A stretch of 64,000 bases of DNA from Dolomitihabitans soli. Lineage in GTDB: Bacteria > Actinomycetota > Actinomycetes > Streptosporangiales > Streptosporangiaceae. The stretch lies in the NCBI RefSeq assembly GCF_022213955.1, contig NZ_JAKNTW010000001.1, positions 496,001 to 560,000 on the forward strand, read 5' to 3'. The translations under genes and the position numbers were made by a program. A model generated the notes under the pieces. It saw nothing but the letters and a program-made list of their open reading frames with translations, searched no databases and was not told where the DNA came from. Positions 15,376 to 23,470 of the stretch are shown here, in pieces (position 1 is the first letter of the stretch; each line of letters begins with the position of its first letter).

Positions 15376-15387
15376 CCAAGCGCTTGG
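15376..15387. promoter_or_regulatory. Candidate TetR-type operator, copy 2
   Basis: CCAAGCGCTTGG is a perfect 12-bp palindrome next to the ribosome site of the LLM gene. It carries the same CAAG-N2-CTTG core as the copies at 15426 and 27390, and the core described for the TetR-family repressor KstR2 (established consensus AnCAAGnnCTTGnT). Confidence 0.6.
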
Positions 15388-15425
15388 TCAACACGATGGC
15401 AGCCGCCGCCGGAAAACACCAGTGG

Positions 15426-15439
15426 ACCAAGCGCTTGTT
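15426..15439. promoter_or_regulatory. Candidate TetR-type operator, copy 3
   Basis: ACCAAGCGCTTGTT matches all ten fixed positions of AnCAAGnnCTTGnT and lies 20 bp before the dioxygenase ATG, 50 bp from copy 2 (about five helical turns), so two dimers could bind on one DNA face. Confidence 0.6.
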
Positions 15440-15458
15440 CGAGTGGCACACTCGGCTC

Positions 15459-16238
15459 ATGGCCGACAGCATCCGGGTCCGCGACGTGACGGACGACGAG
15501 GCCGCCTTCTTCACCGAACACGGCTGGGCGCATCTGCCGCGGCTGGTCGACCCGGCCCACGTGACCCTGCTCGAAGACAGGGCGAAGGAGCACCTGGCCG
15601 AGCGCACGCGAAGCCGCAGGACCCTGGTGGACCAGGCGTTCGGCCAGTCGCGTGACATCGCGGACGGCGACCCGCTGTTCCACGCGCTCGCGCACAGCCC
15701 CGCGCTGGGCCGCGGCGCGACCCGGCTGCTGCGCGGCGTGACCGGGGTCCGGATCCAGGTGACGAACCTGCTGATCAAGGAGCCGGGAGGCGGCCACGGG
15801 GCGACCGAGTTCCACCAGGACTTCCCGTGGATGCCGATGGACCGCTCGGCCATGCTGACGGTCTGGCTCGCGCTCGGCGACGTGCCCGCCGACATGGGAT
15901 CGCTGCGGTTCTACACCGGCTCGCACCGGCAGGGGATTCTCGGCCGCTCCTTCACCAGGGCGGGCGACGACCAGCTCAGCCAGCACCCGTGGCTCGGGGA
16001 CCTGGAGGTGTCGCCGCCGCTCGACCTCGCCGCGGGCGACGCGACCGTGCACCACGCGCTGACCGTGCACGGTGCGCCCGCCAACCGCCGGGACGCCGCG
16101 CGGCTGTCGTTCACGGCCACCTACTTCGACGCCGACGCCCTCTACACCGGCACGCCGTACGGCCAGACCGACGGGCTGGGGCTGGTCGTGAACCGGCCCT
16201 TCGACCATCCGAGGTTCCCCGTGGTGCCGCATGCCTGA
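15459..16238 (+). CDS. Phytanoyl-CoA dioxygenase (PhyH) family protein
   Basis: A 259-residue Fe(II)/2-oxoglutarate oxygenase. The metal triad is His119 and Asp121 in EFHQDFPW and His204 in LTVHGA; Arg in NRRDAARLSF is the expected 2-oxoglutarate anchor. It presumably hydroxylates an acyl or terpenoid-like substrate. ATG at 15459 is chosen as the first start after the operator; the longer frame upstream crosses the divergent LLM gene. Its end overlaps the next gene by 8 bp, so it heads a four-gene plus-strand operon with the hydrolase and P450. Confidence 0.88.
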   Translation: MADSIRVRDVTDDEAAFFTEHGWAHLPRLVDPAHVTLLEDRAKEHLAERTRSRRTLVDQAFGQSRDIADGDPLFHALAHSPALGRGATRLLRGVTGVRIQVTNLLIKEPGGGHGATEFHQDFPWMPMDRSAMLTVWLALGDVPADMGSLRFYTGSHRQGILGRSFTRAGDDQLSQHPWLGDLEVSPPLDLAAGDATVHHALTVHGAPANRRDAARLSFTATYFDADALYTGTPYGQTDGLGLVVNRPFDHPRFPVVPHA

Positions 16239-17199
16239 GACGGTCGCCGGCCGGGTGCGGGACCTCGGCGCCACACTGATGCACGAGCACGTCTTCGGGC
16301 TCAGCCCGGAGATCCTCTGGAACTGGCCCGACGTCCCCGAAGGGTGGGACCTCGAACGGCGGGCCGGGGAGGCCGCCGCCCGGCTGGAGAGTCTGAAGGA
16401 CCACGGCATCGACACGATCGTCGATCTGACGGTCGTCGGACTGGGCCGCTTCGTGCCCGCCGTGCAGCGGGTGGCCGAGCTGACCAGGGTGAACATCGTG
16501 GCCGCCACCGGGCTCTACACCTACGACGCGCTGCCGCCGTACTTCGGCAACCGGGGGCCGGGCAGCCTGTTCGGCGGGCCCGACCGGCTCGCGGAGTTCT
16601 TCGTCAGGGACATCGCCGAGGGGATCGGGCGAACCGGGGTGAAGGCCGCGATCCTCAAGTGCGCCTCCGACCACCTGGGCATGACGGCGGGCTGCGAGCG
16701 GGTCTTCCGCGCGGTCGCCGAAGCCCACCTGGAGACCGGCGCGCCGATCTCCACGCACTCGCACAGCGCCTCCAGGGGCGGCCTGGCGCAACAGGAACTC
16801 CTCGCCTCCCTGGGCGTCGACCTCACCAGCGTGATCATCGGCCACGCGGGCGACTCGACGGACCTCGGCTATCTCCAGGACCTCCTCCGCAACGGCTCCT
16901 ACCTGGGGATGGACCGTTTCGGCATCGAGACCATCAGCTCCTTCGAGTCACGCGTCGCCACCGTGGCCGCCCTCGCCGAGCGCGGCCACGCCGGACGGAT
17001 GGTGCTCGGCCACGACTCCTACTGCTTCAACGACCGCTTCGACCCCGACGTCGTACGGCGCCGCCACCCGAACTACCACCTGCTGCACATCTCCCGTGAC
17101 GTCCTGCCCGAGCTGCGCAGACGCGGCGTCACCGAGGAACAGATCCACCAGATGCTCGTCGGGAACCCGCGCACGATCTTCGCAGGGAGCGCCAAGTGA
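16231..17199 (+). CDS. Phosphotriesterase-related metal-dependent hydrolase
   Basis: The 322-residue TIM-barrel protein keeps all metal ligands of the phosphotriesterase family: HEH at residues 18-20, the bridging Lys143 (AAILKCAS), His176 in STHSHS, His205 in IIGHAGD and Asp262 in LGHDSYC. Most bacterial relatives are lactonases or amidases rather than true phosphotriesterases, so ring opening of a lactone made by the neighbouring oxygenases is a reasonable inference. ATG at 16231 overlaps the dioxygenase stop; its end overlaps the P450 start (GTGA). Confidence 0.9.
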   Translation: MPETVAGRVRDLGATLMHEHVFGLSPEILWNWPDVPEGWDLERRAGEAAARLESLKDHGIDTIVDLTVVGLGRFVPAVQRVAELTRVNIVAATGLYTYDALPPYFGNRGPGSLFGGPDRLAEFFVRDIAEGIGRTGVKAAILKCASDHLGMTAGCERVFRAVAEAHLETGAPISTHSHSASRGGLAQQELLASLGVDLTSVIIGHAGDSTDLGYLQDLLRNGSYLGMDRFGIETISSFESRVATVAALAERGHAGRMVLGHDSYCFNDRFDPDVVRRRHPNYHLLHISRDVLPELRRRGVTEEQIHQMLVGNPRTIFAGSAK

Positions 17200-18389
17200 C
17201 CACAGACTTCGACGTCGGCGCGAGCTGGCACGTCGCCGCGCCGTACGACTTCCTGCGCACGCTGCGGCGGGAGCGGCCGGTCTTCCACAGCGAGCACCTC
17301 GGCGCCTACGTGCTGACCAGATACGAGGACGTCCGGGCCGCCTACGGGGATCCGGCCAGGTTCTCCTCGCAGGGATCGCTGACGATCTCGCGGAGCCTGG
17401 CGGCGGAGACCACGCGGGTGCTCGGCGAGCACGGGTCGTTCCTGTCGAGCTTCATGGCGAACGTGGACCCGCCCGTGCACACGCGGCTGCGGCGCTCGGT
17501 CTCGCGCGCGTTCACGCCGCGCGCGGTGATCGCCCTGGAGCGGCGCTTCCGCGCGCTCAACGAGGAGGTGCTGGACCGGGTGCTGCCCGATGGGCGGGCG
17601 GACCTGGTGGCGGAGATCGCCCACCTGCCCTCGGTGCGGCTGTCGGCCGGGTTCATCGGCCTGCCCGAGAGCGACGAGGGGTTCGTCAAGGACCATGTGA
17701 AGAACTGGTTCCAGCTCTTCCTGTCGCCCCAGCCGGAGGAGCGGCAACTGGAGCTGGCCCATAGTTTCCTGGAATATCTGGCATACGTTGACGACCTGGT
17801 CGCCTCGCGCCGGGCCGACCCCCGTGACGACTTCACCTCCCTGATGGCCGGGCACATCGGCGGCGAACTGTCCCACCGCGAGGTCGTCGAGCTGATCTCC
17901 ACGATTCTGCTCGGCGGCAACGACACCGTCCCCAACCAACTGGGCAACAGCGTCCTGCGGCTGCTGCGCGAGGACGGCTGGCCGGTCCCGCCCGGCAGAA
18001 TCCAGAACGCGGTGGAGGAGTGCATGCGGATCGACGGCGCCAGCCTCGGCTCCTTCCGCTACGCCACCACCGACATCGAACTGCACGGCGTGACCATCCC
18101 CGCCGGGGCGCTGTGCCTGCTGGCTACCGACTCGGCGGCGCACGACGAGACGGTCTTCCCCGACCCCGAACGGTTCGACATCGACCGGCCGAACGCCGAC
18201 GCCCACCTCACCCTCGGTTACGGCGTGCACTTCTGCGTCGGCGCCGCGCTCGGCCGCCTCCAGCTCCGCACCGCCCTCGACGTGCTCGGCAGCCGCCTGC
18301 CGGGGCTGCGCCTCGCCCCCGGGCGGCCGGTGGAGTACCGCCGGTCGATCGTCGGACGCGGCCTGACCGCCCTGCACGTGGAGTGGTAA
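17196..18389 (+). CDS. Cytochrome P450
   Basis: The 397-residue soluble P450 has the I-helix GGNDT, the K-helix ExxR in EECMRID, and the heme loop LGYGVHFCVG with Cys347 as the axial ligand. It belongs to the bacterial class I type that takes electrons from ferredoxin; no ferredoxin gene is adjacent. GTG at 17196 overlaps the stop of the hydrolase gene. Its place in the operon with a dioxygenase, hydrolase and dehydrogenase suggests catabolism or tailoring of a hydrophobic compound rather than a complete natural-product pathway. Confidence 0.95.
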   Translation: MTTDFDVGASWHVAAPYDFLRTLRRERPVFHSEHLGAYVLTRYEDVRAAYGDPARFSSQGSLTISRSLAAETTRVLGEHGSFLSSFMANVDPPVHTRLRRSVSRAFTPRAVIALERRFRALNEEVLDRVLPDGRADLVAEIAHLPSVRLSAGFIGLPESDEGFVKDHVKNWFQLFLSPQPEERQLELAHSFLEYLAYVDDLVASRRADPRDDFTSLMAGHIGGELSHREVVELISTILLGGNDTVPNQLGNSVLRLLREDGWPVPPGRIQNAVEECMRIDGASLGSFRYATTDIELHGVTIPAGALCLLATDSAAHDETVFPDPERFDIDRPNADAHLTLGYGVHFCVGAALGRLQLRTALDVLGSRLPGLRLAPGRPVEYRRSIVGRGLTALHVEW

Positions 18390-18429
18390 CTCTAGGGTCG
18401 TGACAGGACGCGACCTGAAGGAGAACGCC

Positions 18430-19299
18430 ATGGAACCGGTGTCGGTGGGACTTGTGGGGGCGGGACCATGGGCGTCCCAGGTGCACGCGCCCGTGCTCGC
18501 GGCGGGGCCCCACACGCGGCTGGCCGGGGTGTGGGCGAGGCGGCCCGAAGCCGCGGCCGGTTTCGGGGTGCCCGTTCACGAACGGCTGGAGGACCTGTTC
18601 GACACCTGTGAGGCCGTCGCCTTCGCCGTGCCGCCCGCCGTACAGGCCGAGCTGGCGGTGCGGGCCGCGCGGGCGGGCAAGCACCTGCTGCTGGAGAAGC
18701 CGCTGGCCGCCGACCTGGCGGGGGCGCGGGCGGTCGTCGACGCGGTCCGCGACGCGGGGGTGCTCACCCAGATGGTGTTCTCGTGGCGGTACGCCGACGG
18801 GGTGCGTGACTTCCTCGACCTGGCGGGCACCCTGAAACCGTTCGGCGGGCACGCCGCCTACGTCTCCAACTCGCTGCGGCCGGAGTCGCCCTTCGCCACG
18901 CCGTGGCGGCTCGACCGGGGCGCCATCCTCGACGTGGGCCCGCACATGATCGACCTGGTCGACGCCGCGCTCGGCAAGGTCGTCGGGGTCGTGGCCCGCG
19001 GCAACGTGCTCGGCTGGGCCGGTCTGCTGCTCGAACACGACAGCGGCGCGCTGAGCGAGATGTCGCTGTGCCTGAGCGCCCCGGTGACCGGCCACGCCGG
19101 GGTCACCGTGTACGGCGAGCACGGCGTCGCCGCCGTCGACCGGTCCGCCCTCAGCGACGACGCGGTCTTCTCCCGGATGGCCCAGGAGTTCGCCCAGACC
19201 GTACGGCTGGGCCGCGCCCATCCGTTGGACGCGGCCCACGGCCTGCGGATCCAGGAGACGATCCACGACGCGGAGACGCAGCTCACGAAGGGAGGCTAG
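18430..19299 (+). CDS. Gfo/Idh/MocA family oxidoreductase
   Basis: The 289-residue NAD(P)-dependent dehydrogenase has the Rossmann motif GLVGAGPWA (residues 7-15), the catalytic-lysine motif EKPLA near residue 90 and the DVGPHMIDL block (GxxxDxxxH-like) near residue 175. ATG at 18430 follows AAGGAG by 8 nt and is preferred to the GTG at 18400. It follows the P450 by 40 bp and ends the catabolic operon. Substrate is probably a cyclic polyol or a hydroxylated product of the upstream oxygenases; this is inference. Confidence 0.88.
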   Translation: MEPVSVGLVGAGPWASQVHAPVLAAGPHTRLAGVWARRPEAAAGFGVPVHERLEDLFDTCEAVAFAVPPAVQAELAVRAARAGKHLLLEKPLAADLAGARAVVDAVRDAGVLTQMVFSWRYADGVRDFLDLAGTLKPFGGHAAYVSNSLRPESPFATPWRLDRGAILDVGPHMIDLVDAALGKVVGVVARGNVLGWAGLLLEHDSGALSEMSLCLSAPVTGHAGVTVYGEHGVAAVDRSALSDDAVFSRMAQEFAQTVRLGRAHPLDAAHGLRIQETIHDAETQLTKGG

Positions 19300-19399
19300 G
19301 CTCCCGCTCCGCACTACCGCGCCGGCTCGCGGCCCCGCCTCGCCCGGGTACGCCGCGGCGGCGGATGGATTACGGGTCACCCCTTGGGGCGGTCCTGCC

Positions 19400-19525
19400 A
19401 TGAGGACATTGATAGCGTTTGCCCGACGCGCAGCGTGCAGCGAAGTCCGGTGAGAATCCGGCGCTGTCCCGCAACTGTCAGACCCCGCGCTGTAAAAGGG
19501 GTCGTAGCCAGGTCGCCTGCATGCC
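19400..19525 (+). ncRNA. Cobalamin riboswitch
   Basis: The conserved core is plain: GAAGTCCGGTGAGAATCCGG from 19442, then CGCTGTCCCGCAACTGT to 19478, and the B12 box AGCCAGGTCGCCTGC at 19506-19520. This is the standard adenosylcobalamin-binding aptamer. It lies about 90 nt before the btuF start and should reduce expression of the downstream uptake operon when cobalamin is plentiful. The outer boundaries given are approximate. Confidence 0.95.
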
Positions 19526-19612
19526 GCGCCGACGTCATAGCCCTCGTGGAAAAGGGTGATCCGTCCGTTCTTATACGGGTCTCTCGGTTCCCGGCAACCT
19601 GAAAGGACTCTC

Positions 19613-20572
19613 GTGAGGCCCGTAAAGTCGGCCCTCGCGGGTGCCTTGCTGGGTGTGCTGGTGCTGGCCGGATGCGGCCAGTCGACCACCACAGACAGCG
19701 CGGCCACCGCGTCGGCGTCCCCCACGCCCCCCAACGCCACGTCCTCCGCCTTCCCCGTCACGGTCGAGGCGGGCAACGGGCCCGTCGCCATCGCCGGGCG
19801 GCCCCAGCGCATCATCTCGCTCTCGCCGACGGCGACCGAGACCCTGTTCGCGATCGGCGCGGGCCCGCAGGTCGTCGCGGTGGACGACCAGTCGACCTAC
19901 CCCGCCGACGCCCCCAAGTCGGCGCTGTCCGGGTTCAAGCCCAACGCCGAGGCGATCATCGCGGAGAAGCCCGACCTGGTGGTCCTCGCCAACGACATCG
20001 GCGGCATCGTGGCCGAACTCGGCAAGGTCAAGGTGCCCGTGCTGCTCGAACCCGCGGCCACCAAGCTGGAGGAGAGCTACGACCAGATCACCGACCTCGG
20101 CGCCGCGACCGGCAACGCCGCGGGCGCCTCGACGGTGGTCGCCGGCATGAAGGAGAAGATCGAAAAGCTCGCCGCCGCCGCGCCGAAGGACAAGAAGCTC
20201 ACCTACTACCACGAGCTGGACACGACCCCCTACGGGGCGACCTCCGCCACGTTCATCGGCCAGATCTACGGGCTGTTCGGCCTGACCAACATCGCGGACG
20301 AGGCCCCGGACGCGGCGGGCGGCTACCCCAAGCTGTCGGCCGAGTTCGTCGCCAAGGCCGACCCCGACCTGATCTTCCTCGCCGACACCAAGTGCTGCGG
20401 CCAGTCGAGGGACACGCTGGCCAAGCGCCCCGGCTGGGGAAAGCTCTCGGCGGTGAAGAACGACCAGGTGATCGGCCTCGACGACGACATCGCCTCGCGG
20501 TGGGGACCCAGGATCGCCGATCTCGCCGAGACCGTCGGGGCCGCGATCGACAAGGCCGCGGCCGGCCGTTGA
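19613..20572 (+). CDS. btuF: Cobalamin/corrinoid ABC transporter, substrate-binding lipoprotein
   Basis: A 319-residue periplasmic-type binding protein with a lipobox ending at Cys21 (LVLAGC), then a Thr/Ala/Pro-rich linker (to about residue 50) and the BtuF/TroA fold beginning RPQRIISLSPTATETLFAIG. GTG at 19613 is chosen since GAAAGGA lies 6 nt upstream and the signal peptide begins there. The riboswitch before it, and permease, ATPase and cbiZ behind it, point to corrinoid rather than iron as the ligand. A CC pair (TKCCGQ) is present in the C-terminal lobe. Confidence 0.93.
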   Translation: MRPVKSALAGALLGVLVLAGCGQSTTTDSAATASASPTPPNATSSAFPVTVEAGNGPVAIAGRPQRIISLSPTATETLFAIGAGPQVVAVDDQSTYPADAPKSALSGFKPNAEAIIAEKPDLVVLANDIGGIVAELGKVKVPVLLEPAATKLEESYDQITDLGAATGNAAGASTVVAGMKEKIEKLAAAAPKDKKLTYYHELDTTPYGATSATFIGQIYGLFGLTNIADEAPDAAGGYPKLSAEFVAKADPDLIFLADTKCCGQSRDTLAKRPGWGKLSAVKNDQVIGLDDDIASRWGPRIADLAETVGAAIDKAAAGR

Positions 20573-20597
20573 CCTCCCGCACCTCCCCGGAGCGCCG

Positions 20598-21668
20598 ATG
20601 ATCACGCGCTCGTCCCCGCCGCGCCCCGCCGTCACCGGCGGCGGGGCGCGGCTCCGGCCGTTGTGGGTGGCGGGCGCGCTGGTCCTGCTGGCCGGGTGCA
20701 TGGTCGCCGGGCTGCTGGCCGGGGCGGCCGAGATCTCCCCATGGGCGGTCGTGCTCCAGCTCTACGACTGGCTTCCCCTCGTGTCGGCCGACAGCGGGCT
20801 GGCCCCGGTGGAACAGGGCCTGCTCCAGGAACTCCGGTTGCCGCGGGTCCTGCTCGCGGCCGTCGTCGGCGGGCTACTCGCCCTCGCGGGCGCCGGCTAC
20901 CAGGGCGTGTTCCGCAACCCGCTCGCCGATCCCTACCTGCTCGGCGCGGCCGCGGGCGCCGGGCTCACCGTCACCATGGCGATCGTGTTCGTCGGCGGTG
21001 ACGCGGGCTCGGCCGCCGTGCCCGCCGCGGCCTTCGCCGGGGCGATCGGCGGCGTCTTCCTCGCCTACGCCCTGGGCCACACGGCCCGCCGCAGCGGTGA
21101 CGGAACCGCGACGCTGGTGCTCGCCGGGGTCGCGGTCACCTCGTTCCTCACCGCGATCCAGACGTTCGTGCAGCAGCTCAAGGTGGAGGAGCTGCAGCGG
21201 ATCTACTCCTGGATCCTCGGCGACGTCGGCGGCGGATGGGACGACCTCTCGCTCATCGCGCCGTACGCCCTGCTCGCGGCCACCACCATGCTGCTGCACG
21301 GGAGGATGCTCGACGTGCTGTCGGTCGGCGACGACGAGGCGGTCAGCCTGGGCGTGCGGGCCGGCAGGGTACGGATCGTCGTGCTGCTGGCCGCCTCCCT
21401 GGCCACCGCCGCGGCGGTCGCGGTCAGCGGGCTCATCGCGTTCGTCGGCATCGTGGTGCCGCACGTGGTGCGCAGGCTGGCGGGCGGGTCCTACCGGATC
21501 GTGCTGCCGCTCTCGCTGGTCGGCGGGGCGGCCTTCCTGGTGCTCGCCGACCTGGTGGCGCGGACCGTACTGGCCCCCGCCGAACTGCCGATCGGCGTCG
21601 TCACGGCCTTCGTCGGCGCGCCGTTCTTCGTGTTCGTGCTCCGCGTGACCAGGCGGGTGGAGACTTGA
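20598..21668 (+). CDS. btuC: Cobalamin/corrinoid ABC transporter permease
   Basis: The 356-residue FecCD/BtuC permease has about ten membrane helices, the family motif GVFRNPLADPYLLG and the coupling-helix stretch GDDEAVSLGVRAGRVR. It forms a homodimeric channel for corrinoid delivered by BtuF. It follows btuF by 25 bp and its stop overlaps the TTG start of the ATPase gene. The first 30 residues are Pro/Arg-rich and probably cytoplasmic. Confidence 0.93.
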   Translation: MITRSSPPRPAVTGGGARLRPLWVAGALVLLAGCMVAGLLAGAAEISPWAVVLQLYDWLPLVSADSGLAPVEQGLLQELRLPRVLLAAVVGGLLALAGAGYQGVFRNPLADPYLLGAAAGAGLTVTMAIVFVGGDAGSAAVPAAAFAGAIGGVFLAYALGHTARRSGDGTATLVLAGVAVTSFLTAIQTFVQQLKVEELQRIYSWILGDVGGGWDDLSLIAPYALLAATTMLLHGRMLDVLSVGDDEAVSLGVRAGRVRIVVLLAASLATAAAVAVSGLIAFVGIVVPHVVRRLAGGSYRIVLPLSLVGGAAFLVLADLVARTVLAPAELPIGVVTAFVGAPFFVFVLRVTRRVET

Positions 21669-22444
21669 GCGCGCTGTCCGCCAAGGGCCTCTCGGTCGCG
21701 CTCGACGAGCGCGAGGTGCTGTCGGACGTCGGCCTGGAGGTCGGCGCGGGCGGCTGGCTGAGCGTGATCGGGCCGAACGGGGCGGGCAAGTCGACGCTGC
21801 TGCGCGCCCTGGCCGGGCTGCTCGGCTCGCGGGGCGAGATCCTCGTGGACGGCGTCCCCGCGGCGCGGCTCAAACCGCGCGAACGGGCCCGCCTGATGGC
21901 CTACGCCCCGCAGACACCGGCGCTGCCGCCCGACATGACCGTGTTCGACTACGCCCTGCTCGGTCGCACGCCGTACATCTCCTATCTCGGCAGGGAGGGC
22001 AGGACCGACCGCGACGTCACCGCGGGGGTGCTGGAACGGCTCGACCTCGGCGCGTTCGGCGCGCGACGGCTCGGGCACCTGTCGGGCGGCGAGCGGCAGC
22101 GCGTGGTTCTCGCCCGCGCGCTCACCCAGCAGGCGCGGGTGCTGCTGCTCGACGAGCCGACCACCGCCCTCGACCTCGGCCACCAGCAGCAGGTCCTGGA
22201 GCTGGTCGACCGGCTGCGGCTCGCCGACCGGCTCACGGTGATCTCCACGCTGCACGACCTCAACCTCGCCGGGCAGTACGCGGATGCCATGATGCTGCTC
22301 GCCGGGGGACACGCCGTGGCCTCGGGCAGTCCCGTCCAGGTGCTCACCGAGGAGTTGATCGGCACCCATTTCGGGGCGAGTGTCAAGGTTCAGGCCGGTC
22401 CCGACGGCAGGCCGCAGGTCCAACTGGTGAGAGGAGAACGATGA
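21665..22444 (+). CDS. btuD: Cobalamin/corrinoid ABC transporter ATP-binding protein
   Basis: The 259-residue ATPase has Walker A GPNGAGKST, signature LSGGERQRVVLARAL, Walker B VLLLDEPTTALD and switch His in STLHDLNLA. A TTG start at 21665 overlaps the permease stop (TTGA), the same arrangement as in the siderophore operon; the longer frame upstream lies inside the permease gene. It ends overlapping the cbiZ ATG (ATGA). Confidence 0.92.
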   Translation: MSALSAKGLSVALDEREVLSDVGLEVGAGGWLSVIGPNGAGKSTLLRALAGLLGSRGEILVDGVPAARLKPRERARLMAYAPQTPALPPDMTVFDYALLGRTPYISYLGREGRTDRDVTAGVLERLDLGAFGARRLGHLSGGERQRVVLARALTQQARVLLLDEPTTALDLGHQQQVLELVDRLRLADRLTVISTLHDLNLAGQYADAMMLLAGGHAVASGSPVQVLTEELIGTHFGASVKVQAGPDGRPQVQLVRGER

Positions 22445-23289
22445 GGCCGGCGCTGAGCCATCGGGTGGAGGACGGCGTGCGGCTGGGGTCGCTGCTGTGG
22501 GAGTTCGAGCCGGGCTGGCGGATGATCTCCTCAGCGATGCTCGGCGGCGGCATCGGGCCCCGCCGGTGGGTGCTCAACGCCCAGGTCGCCGGCGGCTACT
22601 CGCGGATGGACCCGGTCGCGCACCTGACCGAACTGGGCCCGTCGGGCCCGTCGGGCCACACGCGCGCGTCGGCGGACACCGGCCCGGACGCGCCGGCGGT
22701 CGCGGGAGCCGGCACCCCGGCGGGCACTGGGCTGGGCACCGGGCTGGGCACAGCATCGGACACGGCGGCGGACACGGCGTTGGACACGGTGGCGGGTGTG
22801 TGGGCGGGTGCGGGAGTCGGCATGATGACGGCGGCCCAGGTCGACCGTTACGTCATGGCGGACGACGGCGGGGTGCGGGTGACCGCCACGGTGGGCCTCC
22901 GGGTGCCCACCTGGGCCGCGGCCCCCGAGGGCGGCGTCGATCCCGAACTGGCTCCCGAACGCCTCGCCACCGCCCCTGGAACGATCAACATCATGGTCGC
23001 CGTGCCGGTGGCGATGACGGATGCCGCACTGGTCAACGCCGTGATGACGGTGACCGAGGCGAAGTCCCAGGCACTCATCGAGGCGGGGTTCCCGTGCACG
23101 GGCACCGCCTCGGACGCGGTCTGCGTCGCGGTGCACGGCCACGGCCCGGCGGAACTGTTCGGCGGCCCGCGCTCCACCTGGGGCGCCCGCGTCGCGCGCG
23201 CCGTCCACCAGGCCGTACGGCGGGGCGCGGACGACTGGCTGGCGTACGCCGCGAGCCGCGGTTACGACCCCCACCACCTCCGCCCCTGA
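22441..23289 (+). CDS. cbiZ: Adenosylcobinamide amidohydrolase with repeat-rich insert
   Basis: CbiZ cleaves the amide bond of adenosylcobinamide to give adenosylcobyric acid, so imported incomplete corrinoids can be rebuilt. The family pattern GTINIMVAVP, TVTEAKSQALIEAGF and CTGTASDAV is clear in the C-terminal half. Residues about 65-118 form an insert of Gly, Ala, Thr and Pro with short repeats (TGLGTGLGT, SDTAADTALDT) that typical members lack. The ATG overlaps the btuD stop. The product is cytosolic. Confidence 0.88.
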   Translation: MRPALSHRVEDGVRLGSLLWEFEPGWRMISSAMLGGGIGPRRWVLNAQVAGGYSRMDPVAHLTELGPSGPSGHTRASADTGPDAPAVAGAGTPAGTGLGTGLGTASDTAADTALDTVAGVWAGAGVGMMTAAQVDRYVMADDGGVRVTATVGLRVPTWAAAPEGGVDPELAPERLATAPGTINIMVAVPVAMTDAALVNAVMTVTEAKSQALIEAGFPCTGTASDAVCVAVHGHGPAELFGGPRSTWGARVARAVHQAVRRGADDWLAYAASRGYDPHHLRP

Positions 23290-23470
23290 GCGCGGCCCTG
23301 GAGACCGTCGGATTGCTGCCCTGAGCGCGGTCCTGGTGGCCGTTCGGGGATCCCGACCTCCGCCCGAGGCGGCGTGGACCGTCGGTGGCGTGCCGCCCTG
23401 ATCGGGGTCCCGGTGGTCGTTCGGTCTGGCGCGGCCACCCTTCGTTGTCGGGGGCGGCCCTGGTGGCCGT
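23290..23470. repeat. Intergenic array of degenerate repeats
   Basis: Between convergent cbiZ and hyuB lie about four degenerate copies of a GC-rich unit beginning CCCTGAGCGCGG and ending in a (G)GCCGTTCGG-like stretch, separated by 30-70 bp. The copies differ by several substitutions. No gene or clear terminator is evident in the gap. Confidence 0.45.
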
